A DNA stretch of 64,000 bases from Climacteris rufus (Eukaryota; Chordata; Aves; Passeriformes; Climacteridae), in the NCBI GenBank assembly GCA_013398175.1, contig VZRZ01006181.1:3098032-3162031 (forward strand), in the 5' to 3' direction. Shown piece by piece: positions 12,801 through 25,930 of the stretch. How positions within the stretch are numbered: position 1 is the stretch's first letter; each line of letters starts with the position of its first letter. Under the pieces are notes generated by a model. That model did no database searches and was not told the DNA's origin. It worked only from the letters and a program-made list of their open reading frames with translations. The position numbers were made by a program, and so were the translations under genes.

Positions 12801-14036
12801 GCAATAAGCCTAAGAGAGAAGATTTATTATATAATCCTCATTAACTATTTCTGCATATAAATGCAAATAAAATATGTGTTTGCCTACAACCTAAAGACAT
12901 AATAATTTATGGCTTTACCTTTTTATCCCATATAAAAATTACATATTGTGGCAGATAATTCTCATTGTCCTTCAGTGATCTAGCTTATTAATTCTTAGAT
13001 GTCATCCATTTGTCCTGTGGAAGTGAGTTCCTCAAGTTAATAACCACATTGCTGAAATTATTCCTTTTCAAGCTTATTTTGTTAGGTTCACCGAAACACT
13101 CTTGTGTGATATGAAATCATAAATCAGAGAACCAAAATTTAACTTCTCTTGCCTATTTTGCTGAGGTCTGCCCCTCTCTGGGAAGCTGAATCCACAAGGA
13201 ATGCAGGACCACAAGCTCAGTGTCTGCTGATTAGCAGGGAGAGGACAGCTCCTGAGTGTGTCCGTGTGCATGTCTGGGGCGTGTGCATTAGTGAGGTTCT
13301 CCTACAGTGATCTCTTGTAGAGGACTGGCAGGCACAACTCAGCTCAGTACACCAGTCTGTAAATTGTAATATGATATTTCAGTCTCTTCCCTCCTCTCAG
13401 AAAGCCCATATTAATAGTCTCTCTTAAGGGAAATAGGTGTAGATGTTTTGCAGGAGCTGATCTGGGGACACTTTCTCAACATCCATCATGCTTCTACTAG
13501 GCCCACTTCTGGCCCATGCTGTTACCTTCAAAAGCTCAAGTTCACAGTAAGGTAACAGGGGAGTGTAGCATTTAATTGACTTTCTAAGTGAGTGAGATTT
13601 CCCTTTGCTTTAAGATCAAAGAGGCCAAGTGGAACCCATTTTTCTTCTTTTGATTTCTTTTTCATCCAAAGGAGAGTTGAGTAATAACCCACGTACCATC
13701 AGCACTGCCACTACTTGTCAGCCCCACTGACCTTGAGCTACTTGATTAACGTTGGATCACTCACATGGTGGAGGAACAAATCTCTTGCCTTTAGTGAGTA
13801 TTATCCTAGCATCTCCTGCCTCTCTTAGTAAACAAATCCCACAGGGAGAAGGTACAAAACATACTCTTTGCAGGGGTGTTGAGTCCAGTCCAAAATCAGA
13901 AGCACCCAAACCATTTCAAATATAACCAGACCTTCAGTATGCCTAGATCTGTGACCCTTCTGACAGTCCTATGCTAAGGAAATCCTCCAGCTCTCACTGC
14001 TGAAAATGACTTGCTGCTCAAAAGGATAAAAAAGCA

Positions 14037-14373
14037 TCAGCCTGGAGAAAAGAAAAGGTCCAGGGAGACCTTTCCATATCTGACAAGGCTGGAGAGGGAC
14101 CTTTCACAAGGGCATGTAGTGATAGCACAGAGTGGGGAATAGCCTTAAGCTGAAGGTTAAGATTATCTATCAGGAAGAAATTCTTTACAATAAGAGTGGT
14201 GAGACACTGGAACAAGTTGCCCAGAGAAGGTGTGGACTGTAGATGTTCAAGGCCAGGCTGGGTGGGGCTGTGAGTAACATGGTCTAGTAGAAGGTCCCCT
14301 GCCCCTGGCTGGGGTTTGGAACTAGATGATCTTTGAAGACTCTTACAACCAAAACCATTCTGTGATTCTATGA
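14037..14373 (+). mobile_element. CR1 LINE 3'-end fragment, sense
   Basis: CR1-like text runs from 'cagcctggagaaaagaaaag' through 'gagacactggaacaagttgc' and 'ggtttggaactagatgat' to the tail 'ccattctgtgattctatgac'. It lies inside the presumed ZBTB20 3' UTR in the transcript's orientation. It is 5'-truncated and mutated, with no ORF2 left. The 5' edge is approximate. Confidence 0.9.
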
Positions 14374-15934
14374 CAATACCAAATTAGCACCTGATGGCAG
14401 TTCTGCCAGGAAAGACTAGACCTTAGTAATCAACCCTTTCAATTCAGCATCCATCTCCTCTGAGCTGTTGAAATAAACCTGATACAAAAGGGTCAGCAGG
14501 TAGCCTAACTGAAGCAGGATCTGATCAGCCTAAAGCAAAATAGCTGCTTTTCACATTCCCTGATTTGTTTCTATGCTGGCTGTGCAAGTTCATGAAGGAC
14601 ATGTAATGCGATGAGAACTTGGCCCTGAGGGATTTTGGGCCTCCTCTCTCCCACAAGGTTTGTCTTCAGTAGGACCTGGCCCCTAAGCAATCACAACTCT
14701 GCTGAAAAAGGGCTTGTGAGGGAAACTACAGCTAATGCATTAAGGCTGGAGTCTTGAGTTTGGAAATGAAAGGAACACCTTTCCCAGCACTTGACAGTTG
14801 TGCTGACAGAAACCAAATGCAGGTAGAAAGGTCTTGCAGAGGGGCAGATGCTGAAAGTACCAAGTCTCTGCAGCACCGCCAGTAAGAGACAAGAGTATGG
14901 AGGTGGCCTAATGCTACATCCATGTCCACCAGGGTCTGGTTCTGGCTAACCCCAAGACAGTGTTCTTGCTGCTGTTAACCTTATTTGTCATGCAAGAAGT
15001 AATAAGCTCTCAGCTAGTTTCCTTTAAAGCTACTCAGTAATCCAGTTCATTTCAGCCAGAGCAAAGGAGCCCCGATATTTTCATAGATCACTAAGCTGGG
15101 AAATACAGAGAGAGTATTGGGTGCATATTATGTGCATATTCTTCAAACTGACAAAACAAAAAGGCAGGTTATGTTTTCTCTAGCATAAAGCAGAAAGATT
15201 TGGTCCACAAGGGAGACAACCTGTCTGAAAAATAAGAATACTTAACTCTCTAAGACCTATTGTTATAAGGCAACACAGGGGGAATCTTTGTTTTGTTTTT
15301 CTAAGAAAATATGTAAATGAGAAACAAGATGTGTTAGGTATTAGTGTATATCCATCTAATTATTCCCAGTGCTGATAACTAATCAATTAGATTAGTGCCT
15401 CTAAGAATAGAGAAAATATTATGCATTCATTGTTTTTATTTCTGATCCCCCTCTGCTAAAGATCAGAAGTAACTAAGGTGAAAAGAGAAGAGGTACACAA
15501 ATGTGAAATTTTGATGAACAAAAAAAAATTATTTCCCTATGTATGTCTGCTAGTATCTGGACAAAAACCCTCTCTGAGTTAATGCTTATAATTACTAGGA
15601 TACTGATAGATAACTTTGATTTTTAAATTATGTTTCTAATGAAAAAAATGCAATATTAAATATTAATAGATATTTTTGCATTATATCTTTAGCAATGGTG
15701 CTCATCTTTTGGTACTTGAGCCCCTGCAATAGTGCTTGACTCACAGGCATTGAAAGAGAATCCAAGTGTAGGAGAAGCAGAGTTGACTGATCTACTGTGA
15801 ATGAGATTAAAAAATAAATTGAACCCGTAATGTCCTTTAAATCACTATACATGCTGCAATTTGTAACTCAACTAAAGAGTTTCTAGGTTTATTTTAAAAT
15901 AACAGGAGTCAGATATATTCCACACTGCCACAAT

Positions 15935-16447
15935 TCTGGCCAAAGCTTTTGGCTGCTGCCACGGCACATCTTCTCTTTGTGAGTTCTTTTAGCAGACACT
16001 TGAGATAAGACACAGTAGAAATACTCCAGAGTTTCTTCGGTCTCAAAATGTTTATTAAGTGTTATCTATAACTTGGTGGCACAGAAAGTGCTTTGTCAAT
16101 TACAAGGTTCAAAATGGTGTCGAGCACGTCTTGTCCAGCTTATTTATACACCAGATTGTCCAATTAGGGAGATGTTGCGTAGGATATTTTCAATAAAAAC
16201 CCAATAATCAGTTTTTCTTATCCCGCATTGCAGAGCTTTAGAACCAATGGCAGAAAACACAAGTTTTTGGAGAAGAAAGGGGAAGTAGCGAAGGTAAAAA
16301 AGGAAGTTATAAAACAACACCTAAACCCTCCATTTTGGACACTATTTTTACAATACTTCATAAACCAAAATGTCTACACTTCTACCTAATTCACCTAGTG
16401 ACACAACCTCAACTATACAGCATTAATTTCAAAGTTATCACACTACA
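15935..16447 (-). mobile_element. Solo LTR-like endogenous retroviral element, antisense to ZBTB20
   Basis: Read on the minus strand, this segment starts TGTAGTGTGATAAC. It carries a TATA-like box (GTATAAATA, complement of 16141-16149) and, about 90 bases downstream, AATAAA (complement of 16051-16056). That spacing is typical of an LTR U3-R-U5. No internal gag/pol sequence adjoins it, so it is a solo LTR. The 3' end is uncertain and I found no clear target-site duplication. The retroviral class is not resolved. It is a possible antisense promoter in the 3' UTR block. Confidence 0.6.
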
Positions 16448-16863
16448 GGGGAAGTCTTTTCCGGGGTTTAAGATCAAATGAGGTGTATTTCTGGGAATCA
16501 AAACTTGTTAAAGCAGAAAGAGTGAAATTCTCAGAATTCAGGGTTCCAACACCACACATCATTCTAGCAAAGTCACATCAGGAGAAAAACGAGTCGTGGT
16601 TTTTAAATGCCAGTTTCCCCAAGAATCGTTCATTAACAGCTTTTAAAATAGAAGAGGCCTGCTCAAGATAGGCAGAACTCTGCTGCCATAACACAGTTCT
16701 TCATGTGATACAGGATTGTAGTTTCCACCACCAGAACTGTGTCTACTTCACTGACTTTTGCTGTTCTCAGTGTTCTGAGATTTTTGTGTGCAACCACATA
16801 GGCCCAAGGAAACTCTTCCTTCCCCTGGGAAATTGAGTGTTACATTGAGGTAAGGAAACCAGT

Positions 16864-17250
16864 CATAGAATCATGGAATTGTTAATGTTGGAAAAGTCCT
16901 CCAAGATCATCAAGTCAAATCATTAAGGCAGCTCTGCCAAGCCCACCACTCAACCATGTCCCCCAAGTGCCACATCCACTGGGTGTTTGAACACTTCCAG
17001 GGACAGTGATTCCACCACTTCCCTGGGAAGCCTGTTCCATTGCCTTACCTCCCTAATAGTGAAGACATTTTTCCTAATACCTAATCTAATCCTCCCCTGG
17101 TAAAACTTGTGGCCATTTCCTGTCACCCTGTCACTTCTTACCTGGGAAAAGAGACTGATCCCCACCTGACTACAACAGGTAGTTGTAGAGAGTGATGAGG
17201 TCCCCCTTCAACCTCTTTTTCCCCAGATCCCTCTGTGGGCCCTTCTCAAC
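16864..17250 (-). mobile_element. CR1 LINE 3'-end fragment, antisense
   Basis: On the + strand it begins with the inverted CR1 tail 'catagaatcatggaatt' and proceeds through inverted CR1 3' UTR text into the end of ORF2. It is antisense to ZBTB20 and lies about 420 bp beyond the antisense LTR, suggesting a local cluster of insertions. The distal boundary fades around 17225-17255. Confidence 0.9.
16950..17165 (-). pseudogene. Remnant of CR1 ORF2 C-terminus
   Basis: The minus-strand frame here retains a recognisable CR1 reverse-transcriptase-protein tail: GRIRLGIRKN, a WNRLPREVVESLSLEVFK block and a VDVAL ending. This is the extreme C-terminal tail of ORF2, downstream of the catalytic reverse transcriptase domain. 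With no upstream ORF2, it is a dead fragment inside the CR1 copy. Confidence 0.75.
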
Positions 17251-20200
17251 TCTTTGTTAATTTTATTTTAACCCCCCAATTTACACATTTGTCCTCAACT
17301 ACTTTTCAAAAAAAGCAAAAGAGCATTAAGATACTTCCTTGGAGAGCAAATACATTACAGCCTTGAATACACTTGAATACAGCCTCATAGACAGTTGCTG
17401 CCTTAAAACAGAAATGTATCTGAGCAGTAGGGAGTGTACTTATGTTTGGTATCTGTAGCAAAGTTTCATCTAAAACATTCCCTTACAAAATATGTAGTGT
17501 TTTCCTCTTTGAAAGGGTAGGGAAGAAGTATAGAAATATTACTGAGGCCTAGTGGCCTCTTCATATTTGATGGTGCTTCTCTGTTATTTCTTAATTTCAA
17601 TTACATCTCCAAATGTGTTCCTCATCCAAAGTGATCTCCTACTTTTGATAGTGTTGGTTGGCATCAGTTCCCTGTGAAACACTGGACGGTAAATTTTTTT
17701 CCTAAACCAAATGAATAATATGGGGATAAGGCTCTGTGATTTGACTGCTGATTCCAGCCTCTCCAATGCCAGTGAAACTCATGACAGAGAAATCCAATGA
17801 AAAGCTACTTCCCAGTGACAGACTCTGCTCTGAATTTCTATCAGTGCAACCTCTATTGGCACTTTGGGGATTGCATGCATGTCACTGGAGATAAATATAT
17901 GCCTTTTGATTGGTTTAATTTGGATTCCTTTTAAGAAAAGCAGATTCTAAAAAAATCTTTTTGCTGCAGCAATGCCATTACACAAAAGAACTACCAATAT
18001 CCCACCATGTGTGAGAACTTCTACCCAGTTCAGCCCATAGGGACATTCTTGTTTTCACTCCTCATGCAAACTTTATTAGCCCTTGAGTCCTCTTTGAGCT
18101 GCAAAATTTCCTGCAGAGTCATGCAGCCACACCCCAAGCATCCCTTGTAAATGCTCTCTGTCAGATTTAGCTTAGGTGTGACAGCAGCCCATATGTTTTC
18201 ATAAGGTCTTCACTGGAATCTTTCCTGCTGGAAAATCTGGTACCAGTGTAGCAAAGCATTGCTTGCTTTAGGTACAGAACTGCAGACTTGTACAGTGTAC
18301 ACACTTCATACTGTTGTCTTGTTGGTGATTTTTTGCCAAGTTCACAGTGGCACCTGAGGAATGTGCAGAGTTTGGTTAGATAGTTATTGATGTGTTCAAC
18401 TGCCTGATTCTGCAGTGTCCTGTTCCTACAAAATTGACAGATTCTTTTCTGAGATCTAGATGTTAAATAGGCACCTTTTCCACTTCACTTTGCTCCTTCT
18501 CTTTTTGCCACCTGGATATTGCAATATTCTTTATTAAACATTACAAAGCCCCCTAAAAGTTCAGCCCTCACATTGCATATATACTTGATTGGAGAGGATC
18601 ATTGCATTCAAGACACAGGATTACATTCACCCAGCTGCCCAACTTTCTTTTAATTTTTCCCATTAAGTCCTTTACTTTGATTTGTCACATAGTGTGTTGG
18701 TACCTATGGGATCTTTGAGTAAAATCAAATTGTATGGCCTCTGTGTGTGTGTGCATGCAGTTGTTAGTCTGAGTATGCATGTGGATGTGTGCATGTGAAG
18801 GGAGAGAGCCAGTAATCTCTTCCTGGCTTTACAGACAGGCTGCTCATTGAGTGTGTGGACATGCATGGTTTAGATGCAAGGAGGGGTTTAGATGAAACAA
18901 TTACAATATTAACTGTGGAGCATTGGCATGACTAATGAAAAGTAAGTACACTCATACGAAATATATATACACATATATTCATTAAAAACATTCTGTTAGC
19001 CAAATGCTCTTAGTTGGATGTTTGCCCAAATCAGATGTTTGCCCTCATTCAAAATGTGACACCCAGATTTGGTCCAGTGCATTTTTGCAAGTGTCCATTC
19101 TGAGGGGAAGGCTGAAGTGTGCCCCTCAGAGCCTTATGTAGTCTTTCAGCCACAAAATAAATAAAACAGTCCATCTCAGCAGGCTTCACTAACAGAGAGA
19201 GGCATCCATGGGGGATGACAGCTCTGGAACAATACTGTTGAGTTCAGTTCACTCACTATTGAATTTCAACATGTTCACCTGACAAAGGAATAAAATCCAA
19301 GCAAAATAACCTGCCTGTTTGCTCCCCTTAAAAAGAACACTAAAAAAATTATCAAGTCTTTAAACAGCAGCACAGTATATTGATAGGCTCTAAAATATTC
19401 CAGGTCTGGAGCCTCTAGTTTCCAAAGCACCATGTCAAACAGCTCTTTCCCCACCTCATGTACTCTGAAACATATTGATTATTAATATCTTTACATGTAA
19501 TCTGAGCAATCCATTCCAAATGTGCAGTCACTAACAAGTAACAAGTAACTTTCTCTCCCTTGGTCTTTGCCAAAATCTTTTTAGGACCATGGTTAGTGTG
19601 TCTAGAAGACCAGTAGATATTCAGAAGGAGAAGAAATTGGTCAGTAAGATTATTCAGTATGTATTCCATGAGAACTGCAGGATTTTTAGAACTCATTTTG
19701 CGCCCATTTAGTTAGTGGGATGAATAAGTATATTTAGCTACAGCTGCCTATTTTGATATCATGCTGGCCCTAAAAGAAGCATTTTATTCTTTTAACTCTT
19801 TTGCCCATCTAGGGGACTTTCCTTGTTCCAGAAGGGGTAATTGAAGATTTTGGGCGATATTTTTTCTTTCATTTTCAGTCATAAAAACTTGAGTAAATAT
19901 TATTCTTCTTCTTAGATTGGTGGCATATCCCTTCCCCTTTTGAATAAGACAATAATGCAACAGTTTTGGCTGGTTGATTTTGGGGTGAGGTTTTTATTTC
20001 AGTTTGGGGTTTTTCTTTGGTTAAATGTACATTGTCTCTCTATAGTCAAAATGTCTGTGACTGTAACAGTATGTATTTCTTTTACTGGAGAAAATAGACT
20101 TTTTGGTTTTTGTTAACAGTACTAGTGACTTTGTGGAAAATGACAAGTTGCTATTTAGGTCTGCTTAGTTAAGTACAGTACACTACAATACAGTATTTCT

Positions 20201-21402
20201 GAAAGCTAGAACATACAGTACACAATATATATAGCAATTCTATATCAATATATATACATAGTATAATCATTTAACTTTTGCATCTGCCTATGATCATAGA
20301 AAAATAATTTTTCACATGTATCATTCACAACCCAATCAACTGCTGCAGCTATTTGAAGCATTTACCAATAATTATTACAGCTCTATTGTGCTTTTTCATA
20401 TTATTGGCTTCTTTATTGTCTTTGCAAGCATTTTTTTCAGGCTTTTTAAAAATATCTATGTAAGTTGTAGAAAAGTATTTTTTTTTAAGAAAAGGTAAAC
20501 AGTATTAGGCTCTACAAAAAGTTAGAGATTGTTCCCTGCTACCCTTTCATATCAGAAGAGCAATTAATCAAGACAATTAAGGTTATCTATTAGCTCTCTT
20601 CTAAGATGTCTTGTTATTTCATTTGTAAAAGTGTATGTCAGACTTTCCTCCTCCATTCCTAGCCTTGGAGAAAGTTGCCACAAGTGGTCTTTCACTCCTT
20701 CCAAGTTCCGTTTCTTTAAAATTTTAAGATTTTCTAAAATTATCCTCTGCACTAGGGTGGGGTAGAAAAAATATTGTTCTCTGTATAGTTATGCAGAATG
20801 TGGCCAGGAATTGAGTAAGAAATACCTCCATCCACCAGTATTAATATGTTCTAATTGGATCCTTAGTTATCCACTTGATAACCCCTTTTTCAAATGAAAA
20901 CAACCTCTGGAAGTTTTAGTTTCAGTTCCTAAGTTTTTCAAGGTGAATGTTCCCTTTACCATCTTCATGGCACATTCCTGTTGGTTTTGAATTTTGGGTC
21001 GGTCCCACTGGATTTTAATTGTCACCACTGAGCTGCTGAAAAAAATGTCACGAGGGATATGTCAACATCTAGATCCAAATAGCCCAAGGACAACTGATTG
21101 ACACCCAAGCCTCATGACTTTGGGTGTCCTTTCTGTATTCTCATCTTGCAACAGATGGCCCAGGCAGCAAGTCTTGATTCAAAATTAGTAAGAGTGCAAA
21201 CTTATGAGAGCATGAGAATTTATGTTTGCTTTTCTAATTCAGATACATCTAATTCAGCTGACCTTCATTCCTTTGGTCGATAACATATCACTCCTAAATG
21301 AAAATGTGCAAAAATCAAGTGGATGAGGGTTGTGGAGGAGGTATTCATTTTGTCTCGTTTTTCCTGACTGTGAAGACTGGAAGAAATGAGAGACAGTCAC
21401 AT

Positions 21403-21425
21403 CAATTACAATTACAATTACAATT
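21403..21425 (+). repeat. (CAATTA)n short tandem repeat
   Basis: Nearly four perfect copies of a hexamer, in the presumed 3' UTR. Low complexity, likely polymorphic in length. Confidence 0.8.
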
Positions 21426-23029
21426 TCCACTGAGAATGAGCAAATCTGTGTCACTGCAAATCAATAAAGTTATTTTGGAGTGGGAAGAGAGGGAAAGAGT
21501 TACCTATGCCACATCTTGGGATATTAAAATAAGAACTTCAAGAATGGGCATCATTGAGTGCCAGCATTCCTTACAGACTCCTGTCATCTGCCATTTGCAC
21601 TTACGTGGAGGCCTCTACCACATTCTTTTTCTTTCTATTTGCAGTTTAAAAGGCACAGTCTTCCAGCAGTGATTTCTAAGTCTGGCTTTTCTTTATTCTC
21701 TGTGTACCCATTTGTAAGGGAAGGAGGAGATGATCCTCTCAATGTTAATTATGCAGGTAACAAAACTAGATGACTCTATTACATGAAGGATGGGCTTTGT
21801 CCCATTAAGCCAAACAGGTGCCATTTCCCAAATTAATTCCAGTTAGCTGCTGCAACAGAGTGCTGATTCAGTGGTCCACATTTTCTGACCATGCTCTTTG
21901 CCTTTTCCTTTGACTGAATGCTGAATCATACGTATTTTTGTAGAGAGTGTTCTCACTTGACTGAGAATACCAGATCATTTAAATGGCTGCATACCCATTC
22001 CACACCTGCCCTGCTAATCCTTTGTAAGGTTCAGTAATTCATTTAGCATAATTACTAGTTTAATGTGTTTCTTGATTTAACTTCTTTGTTGCCTTTTATT
22101 TTTCCTAATGCTTTTTTAAACACCTCAATTCATTTTGCATGTTATACAGTTTACAGTTTATATTTTTAGGCTAAGAAGTGGTTTTACAAACAGGATGGTA
22201 CCAAACAGGTAGATTATCCACACTAGAGATTGTACTTTTAGAACGCAGTGTGTACAGATACAATTGCCTAAGGGAAAGTGAAACTAACAAAATAATCAGC
22301 TGGTGAACACTATTTTAACATATCTTTTACATAAAAGACAGTCAGTCATTTGTGATTCCAGAAATCTTGCTTTTTTTGAACATGTATCCTTTCTTTTTCA
22401 TTTTCTGAAGAAATACTATTCTGGAGAATTGTGATGTTCTAAGACACTCATTTCATATGTGCATATTTTCTGCTTTTCTAAGGAGAGAGGAAACAGGAGG
22501 TGATATCAACTTTACAGTTCTACGGATTCTTTCATCGGCAACTTTCCTTGAGTGATATAAACATCAAGGGAAGACTGTCCAAATATTAGCTTTATTCTAG
22601 CATATAGTTTTCATTATTACTTTCGTTTTCCATCTCCTCGTTGTCCAAGTAGACTTCCAGGGCTAATGCAAGCAATTGTCTCACGTTTCTGTGGTCGACA
22701 GCATTTGTATTCAGCTCCTTTTTGCACTTCTTTTCTGTTTTACGCAGCTTTGAGGAACACAGCAGTTGAAGTAGGTAACACTGTCGCCACGAGAGGGAGA
22801 ACCTTGTACTAAGAGAATGTTGCTCTGTGCTACTGTGCCGGGACAGAAAGGGATTTTTAAGCTCTTCGCTGCAAGGTTAAATAAGAGGAGAGTCCCCCAC
22901 TTTGGGGGTGTTTGCACCAAAGACAGGGGGCCTCCCAGGAGAGGGGTATGCTTGAACTCCATACAAGGGACTTGCTCTTCACCTGTGCCACTTAGAGGAA
23001 AAGATTGAATCTCCAGTATCTGCTGCTGC

Positions 23030-23050
23030 TTTTTTTTTTTTTTTTTTTTT
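23030..23050 (+). repeat. Poly-T run (about 21 T)
   Basis: A 21-base T homopolymer preceded by (TGC)n-like text. It gives a U-rich tract in the presumed 3' UTR, or equivalently an oligo-A stretch on the other strand. No retroposed sequence is recognisable next to it. Confidence 0.9.
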
Positions 23051-25906
23051 GGATGAATAACTTGTGAAAAATTTTTAGTCCCTATTTATTGGTGAAAGAA
23101 GTGTCACTCATTTATTGGAGTCAGAATTACTTTTTCTCAAGTATCTTCAATGAGTTTCATTGTCTTTTGGGGTGTCCTGTTTCCTTTGTCCTAATGCCAG
23201 GATGTAGCTTGGACTGCTGTGAAACTCATAGGAGTCCTTTAAACCTGGAATTTATTCCCAGTTTTATATGTTCTGAACAATCAGTTCCCTAGATTCTTGC
23301 TCCAAAGTTCAGGTTCAGATAAATTCTTACAATGAAACGAAGCAGAAAATTGGTGATTTCCCATTCACTCCACTCGTAATGAGCTTTTGTTTGTGAAACA
23401 TAATATAAAAGGGCTGTTTAGTTCAGGCAGGGTGTACTGCATGACTTTTCTTGTCAGCATCAGTGAGGTCTATGCTTAATCCTGAAAACTGACTGGACCA
23501 ATACTCTGTGGGCCAAATTCTACAAGCGGGGCTCGTGTGCCATTTTGTTGAGTCTGTTTCCTCTAACAGAAAAAGCATATGTAGTCCTACAGAAACCTGT
23601 AGTCCTAAAAAATAGTTTCATATACATTCTGTAAGATGCCACATGGCTGTACTACATAATTTAGCATGTTTCTGCCCAGAGTTACTGCCCTTCATAAAAC
23701 TGACTCAAGATTTGATTTCACTCCACCAGGCAGATTTTGCCTGTGGTAAGGGCTCTGTGATTACATAGTCTTTCCATCTTGCTGGGAGACTTAATCCAAA
23801 AGAACTATACAGATGCTTCTCTCTGAACAAGGCTTGCAATTTCTTGTTTCGTTTTGTTTTGTTCAGAGAATCCTAAATAGCCTTGAGTCTTTCTTTGGGT
23901 TTGATTGGTGATAGCATGTTTATTTCAAGTAATGAAATAGTGAGCCACAACAGGTAGTGCAGATATATGATTCACAGCAATCCCTTTTCCCTAAGTTACA
24001 CCCTCGCTGTGTCGCTTTTCTATTGCCAGAACAATGTAAAAAGCATTTGGGTATTTGGAGTTACTTGGTTCCAGGTTTCTGACTGCTTTATCCAGAACTG
24101 CTCTGGCCATATCTTTTCTGTTATGGTGATCACATATTCATATGGGTAAGATAAATTTGTTTCTTTACAATACCTGATTATATAACTGCAAGCTCAAACT
24201 ATACATCAGACTTTTTATTTTGAAGTGCTGCTGCATTGGGTATGCAGGAGAATGGATAGCATGAATGGCATTTCAGCAAACAGGTAGAACCCCCTCAAAG
24301 TACACAGCTGAACAGTAAGAAAATTCCTTGCTGCTCATTATACTGCTAAATTGAAGTTTGTAGACATTAAAGAACAGCTGGCAGGTGTTACTCATTTTGT
24401 GTCTTGTATGCTCAAGCATGGGATGCACCACTGTAGCTCTGCACCCAAAGACACTGGGTTTAGGTGCTGTCCCTTTGCGATGCCTAGTGATTCCACTGTG
24501 CTCTATTTTTCTTTATAGGCTCATTGGTAAAGATAAACAGCAAAAGTTCTTACAGACTGGCATTTTTTCTGGTTCAGAGATAGATATTCAGGATTCCTAC
24601 GCCCCTGTTTAGATTCTTTCTCTTAGGTTCTTTCCTTATTTCTGTGCATGTGGATAAAACAGAGTGTACCTGCCTGGAGGCAAGGGCACAGCTCTTGTAT
24701 CTTTGCAAGAGAAAGATAAAGGAGAAACCTGCTTCTTGGTTATAATTTGGTTCATCTGTTGGTATTTGCTTTTGTTTACATTCTGGAGTGAGGCACCATC
24801 TTCAACAAGGGACTGGGAGTGAGAGAAGAGGCAGAAGGCAGGAGGAAGCATGTGCCTGAGCCCCAATGAGGCAGTATTCCTCTGTATACTGAGCAATTAC
24901 AGTGAGATTAGTATAGCAGCAGCAGTATTGCCCAAATGTGTTCCATTTTTCATCTATTTTCCTTTCTTGCTCCTCCTTCCCTGATGTGGTCTCTTACACT
25001 GTTTTAGTGGTTCCCAGTGCCCCTTTCCAGTAGGTACAAGGGTTTGATGGAGGCTCTTGTGGCTGTCCAGTTTGAAATTGCAACCTTCAAACCAGTGAAT
25101 ACCCCAAAGTCTTTGTTGTGTTTTCGCAAGTGATATTTTCATGAGGCAAGCCCTGGCAGATGTTTTATTTTGCTAAAAGAGGCTAGGGGAGGTATGAGCT
25201 GATTGGGATTCAGTAACCTGCTTGCCTTTGTAATTAGTAAGCTTTATTTTGTTTTCCTTAGATGTTTTCATTTTGAGGTACCTAAGAGCTTATATGCCTG
25301 TCATTAAAATTCCTGCTTTTCCCACCACAGCCCTGGATGGGCTGTGACAAAAAGTACCTTGTATATATCCTCAAGTATTTGCAGGATGGGGGAGGGAGTT
25401 GTTCATGCACGCGTAAGCCTATATGAGCAGGAGAAGACTGAAGTTAGTGTTGATCTGTCCATTTGTTTTAGGGTGGCCACAGAGAGCTGCCACTTTGAAA
25501 AGTTGATTGCACTACAGAACCTTAGCTTGGGCACTGTTAAAATAGGGACTGTATATTTGGAACAGGGAAGCTTTTTAGGTTTTTTATCCACACTTACACG
25601 TGCCCTTTGCAAGGTGTGCCCTAGCAGAGTTTGCATCTGACAACTTTGTGTAAAACCACTACTGACCTTTTTTCGCTGTAACCATTTAGTTCTCTCTTCT
25701 TTCTGCAGCCCCCAAACAATGGCTTGTCTCCTTTCTGATTTCTGTCATTTGACTTACTATGTTTTCGATAAATGTCCTATCTGCTAATGAGATCTCCACA
25801 TCGACTGGGAGGAGAGAAAATGAGGCATGTGAAAGTGTGGCTGGGAGACTGCAAATCCCCCTTTGTTTAGGGGCATTCATGTACTTTTACTGAGAGCTGA
25901 TTTCTT

Positions 25907-25930
25907 GGGGGCTGGGTGGGGTGGGGAGGG
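25907..25930 (+). promoter_or_regulatory. G-quadruplex motif in the central 3' UTR
   Basis: Five G-runs of 5, 3, 4, 4 and 3 bases with loops of 2, 1, 1 and 1 bases on the transcript strand. This satisfies the G3+N1-7 rule with redundancy. It is in an otherwise AT-rich region and stands out by composition. RNA folding is inferred. Confidence 0.6.

Noticed and set aside
20161..20265. TA-rich segment with repeated ACAGTA and ATATATA motifs, considered as a microRNA hairpin
   Set aside because: Partial self-complementarity only, with no clear extended stem; best treated as AT-rich 3' UTR sequence.
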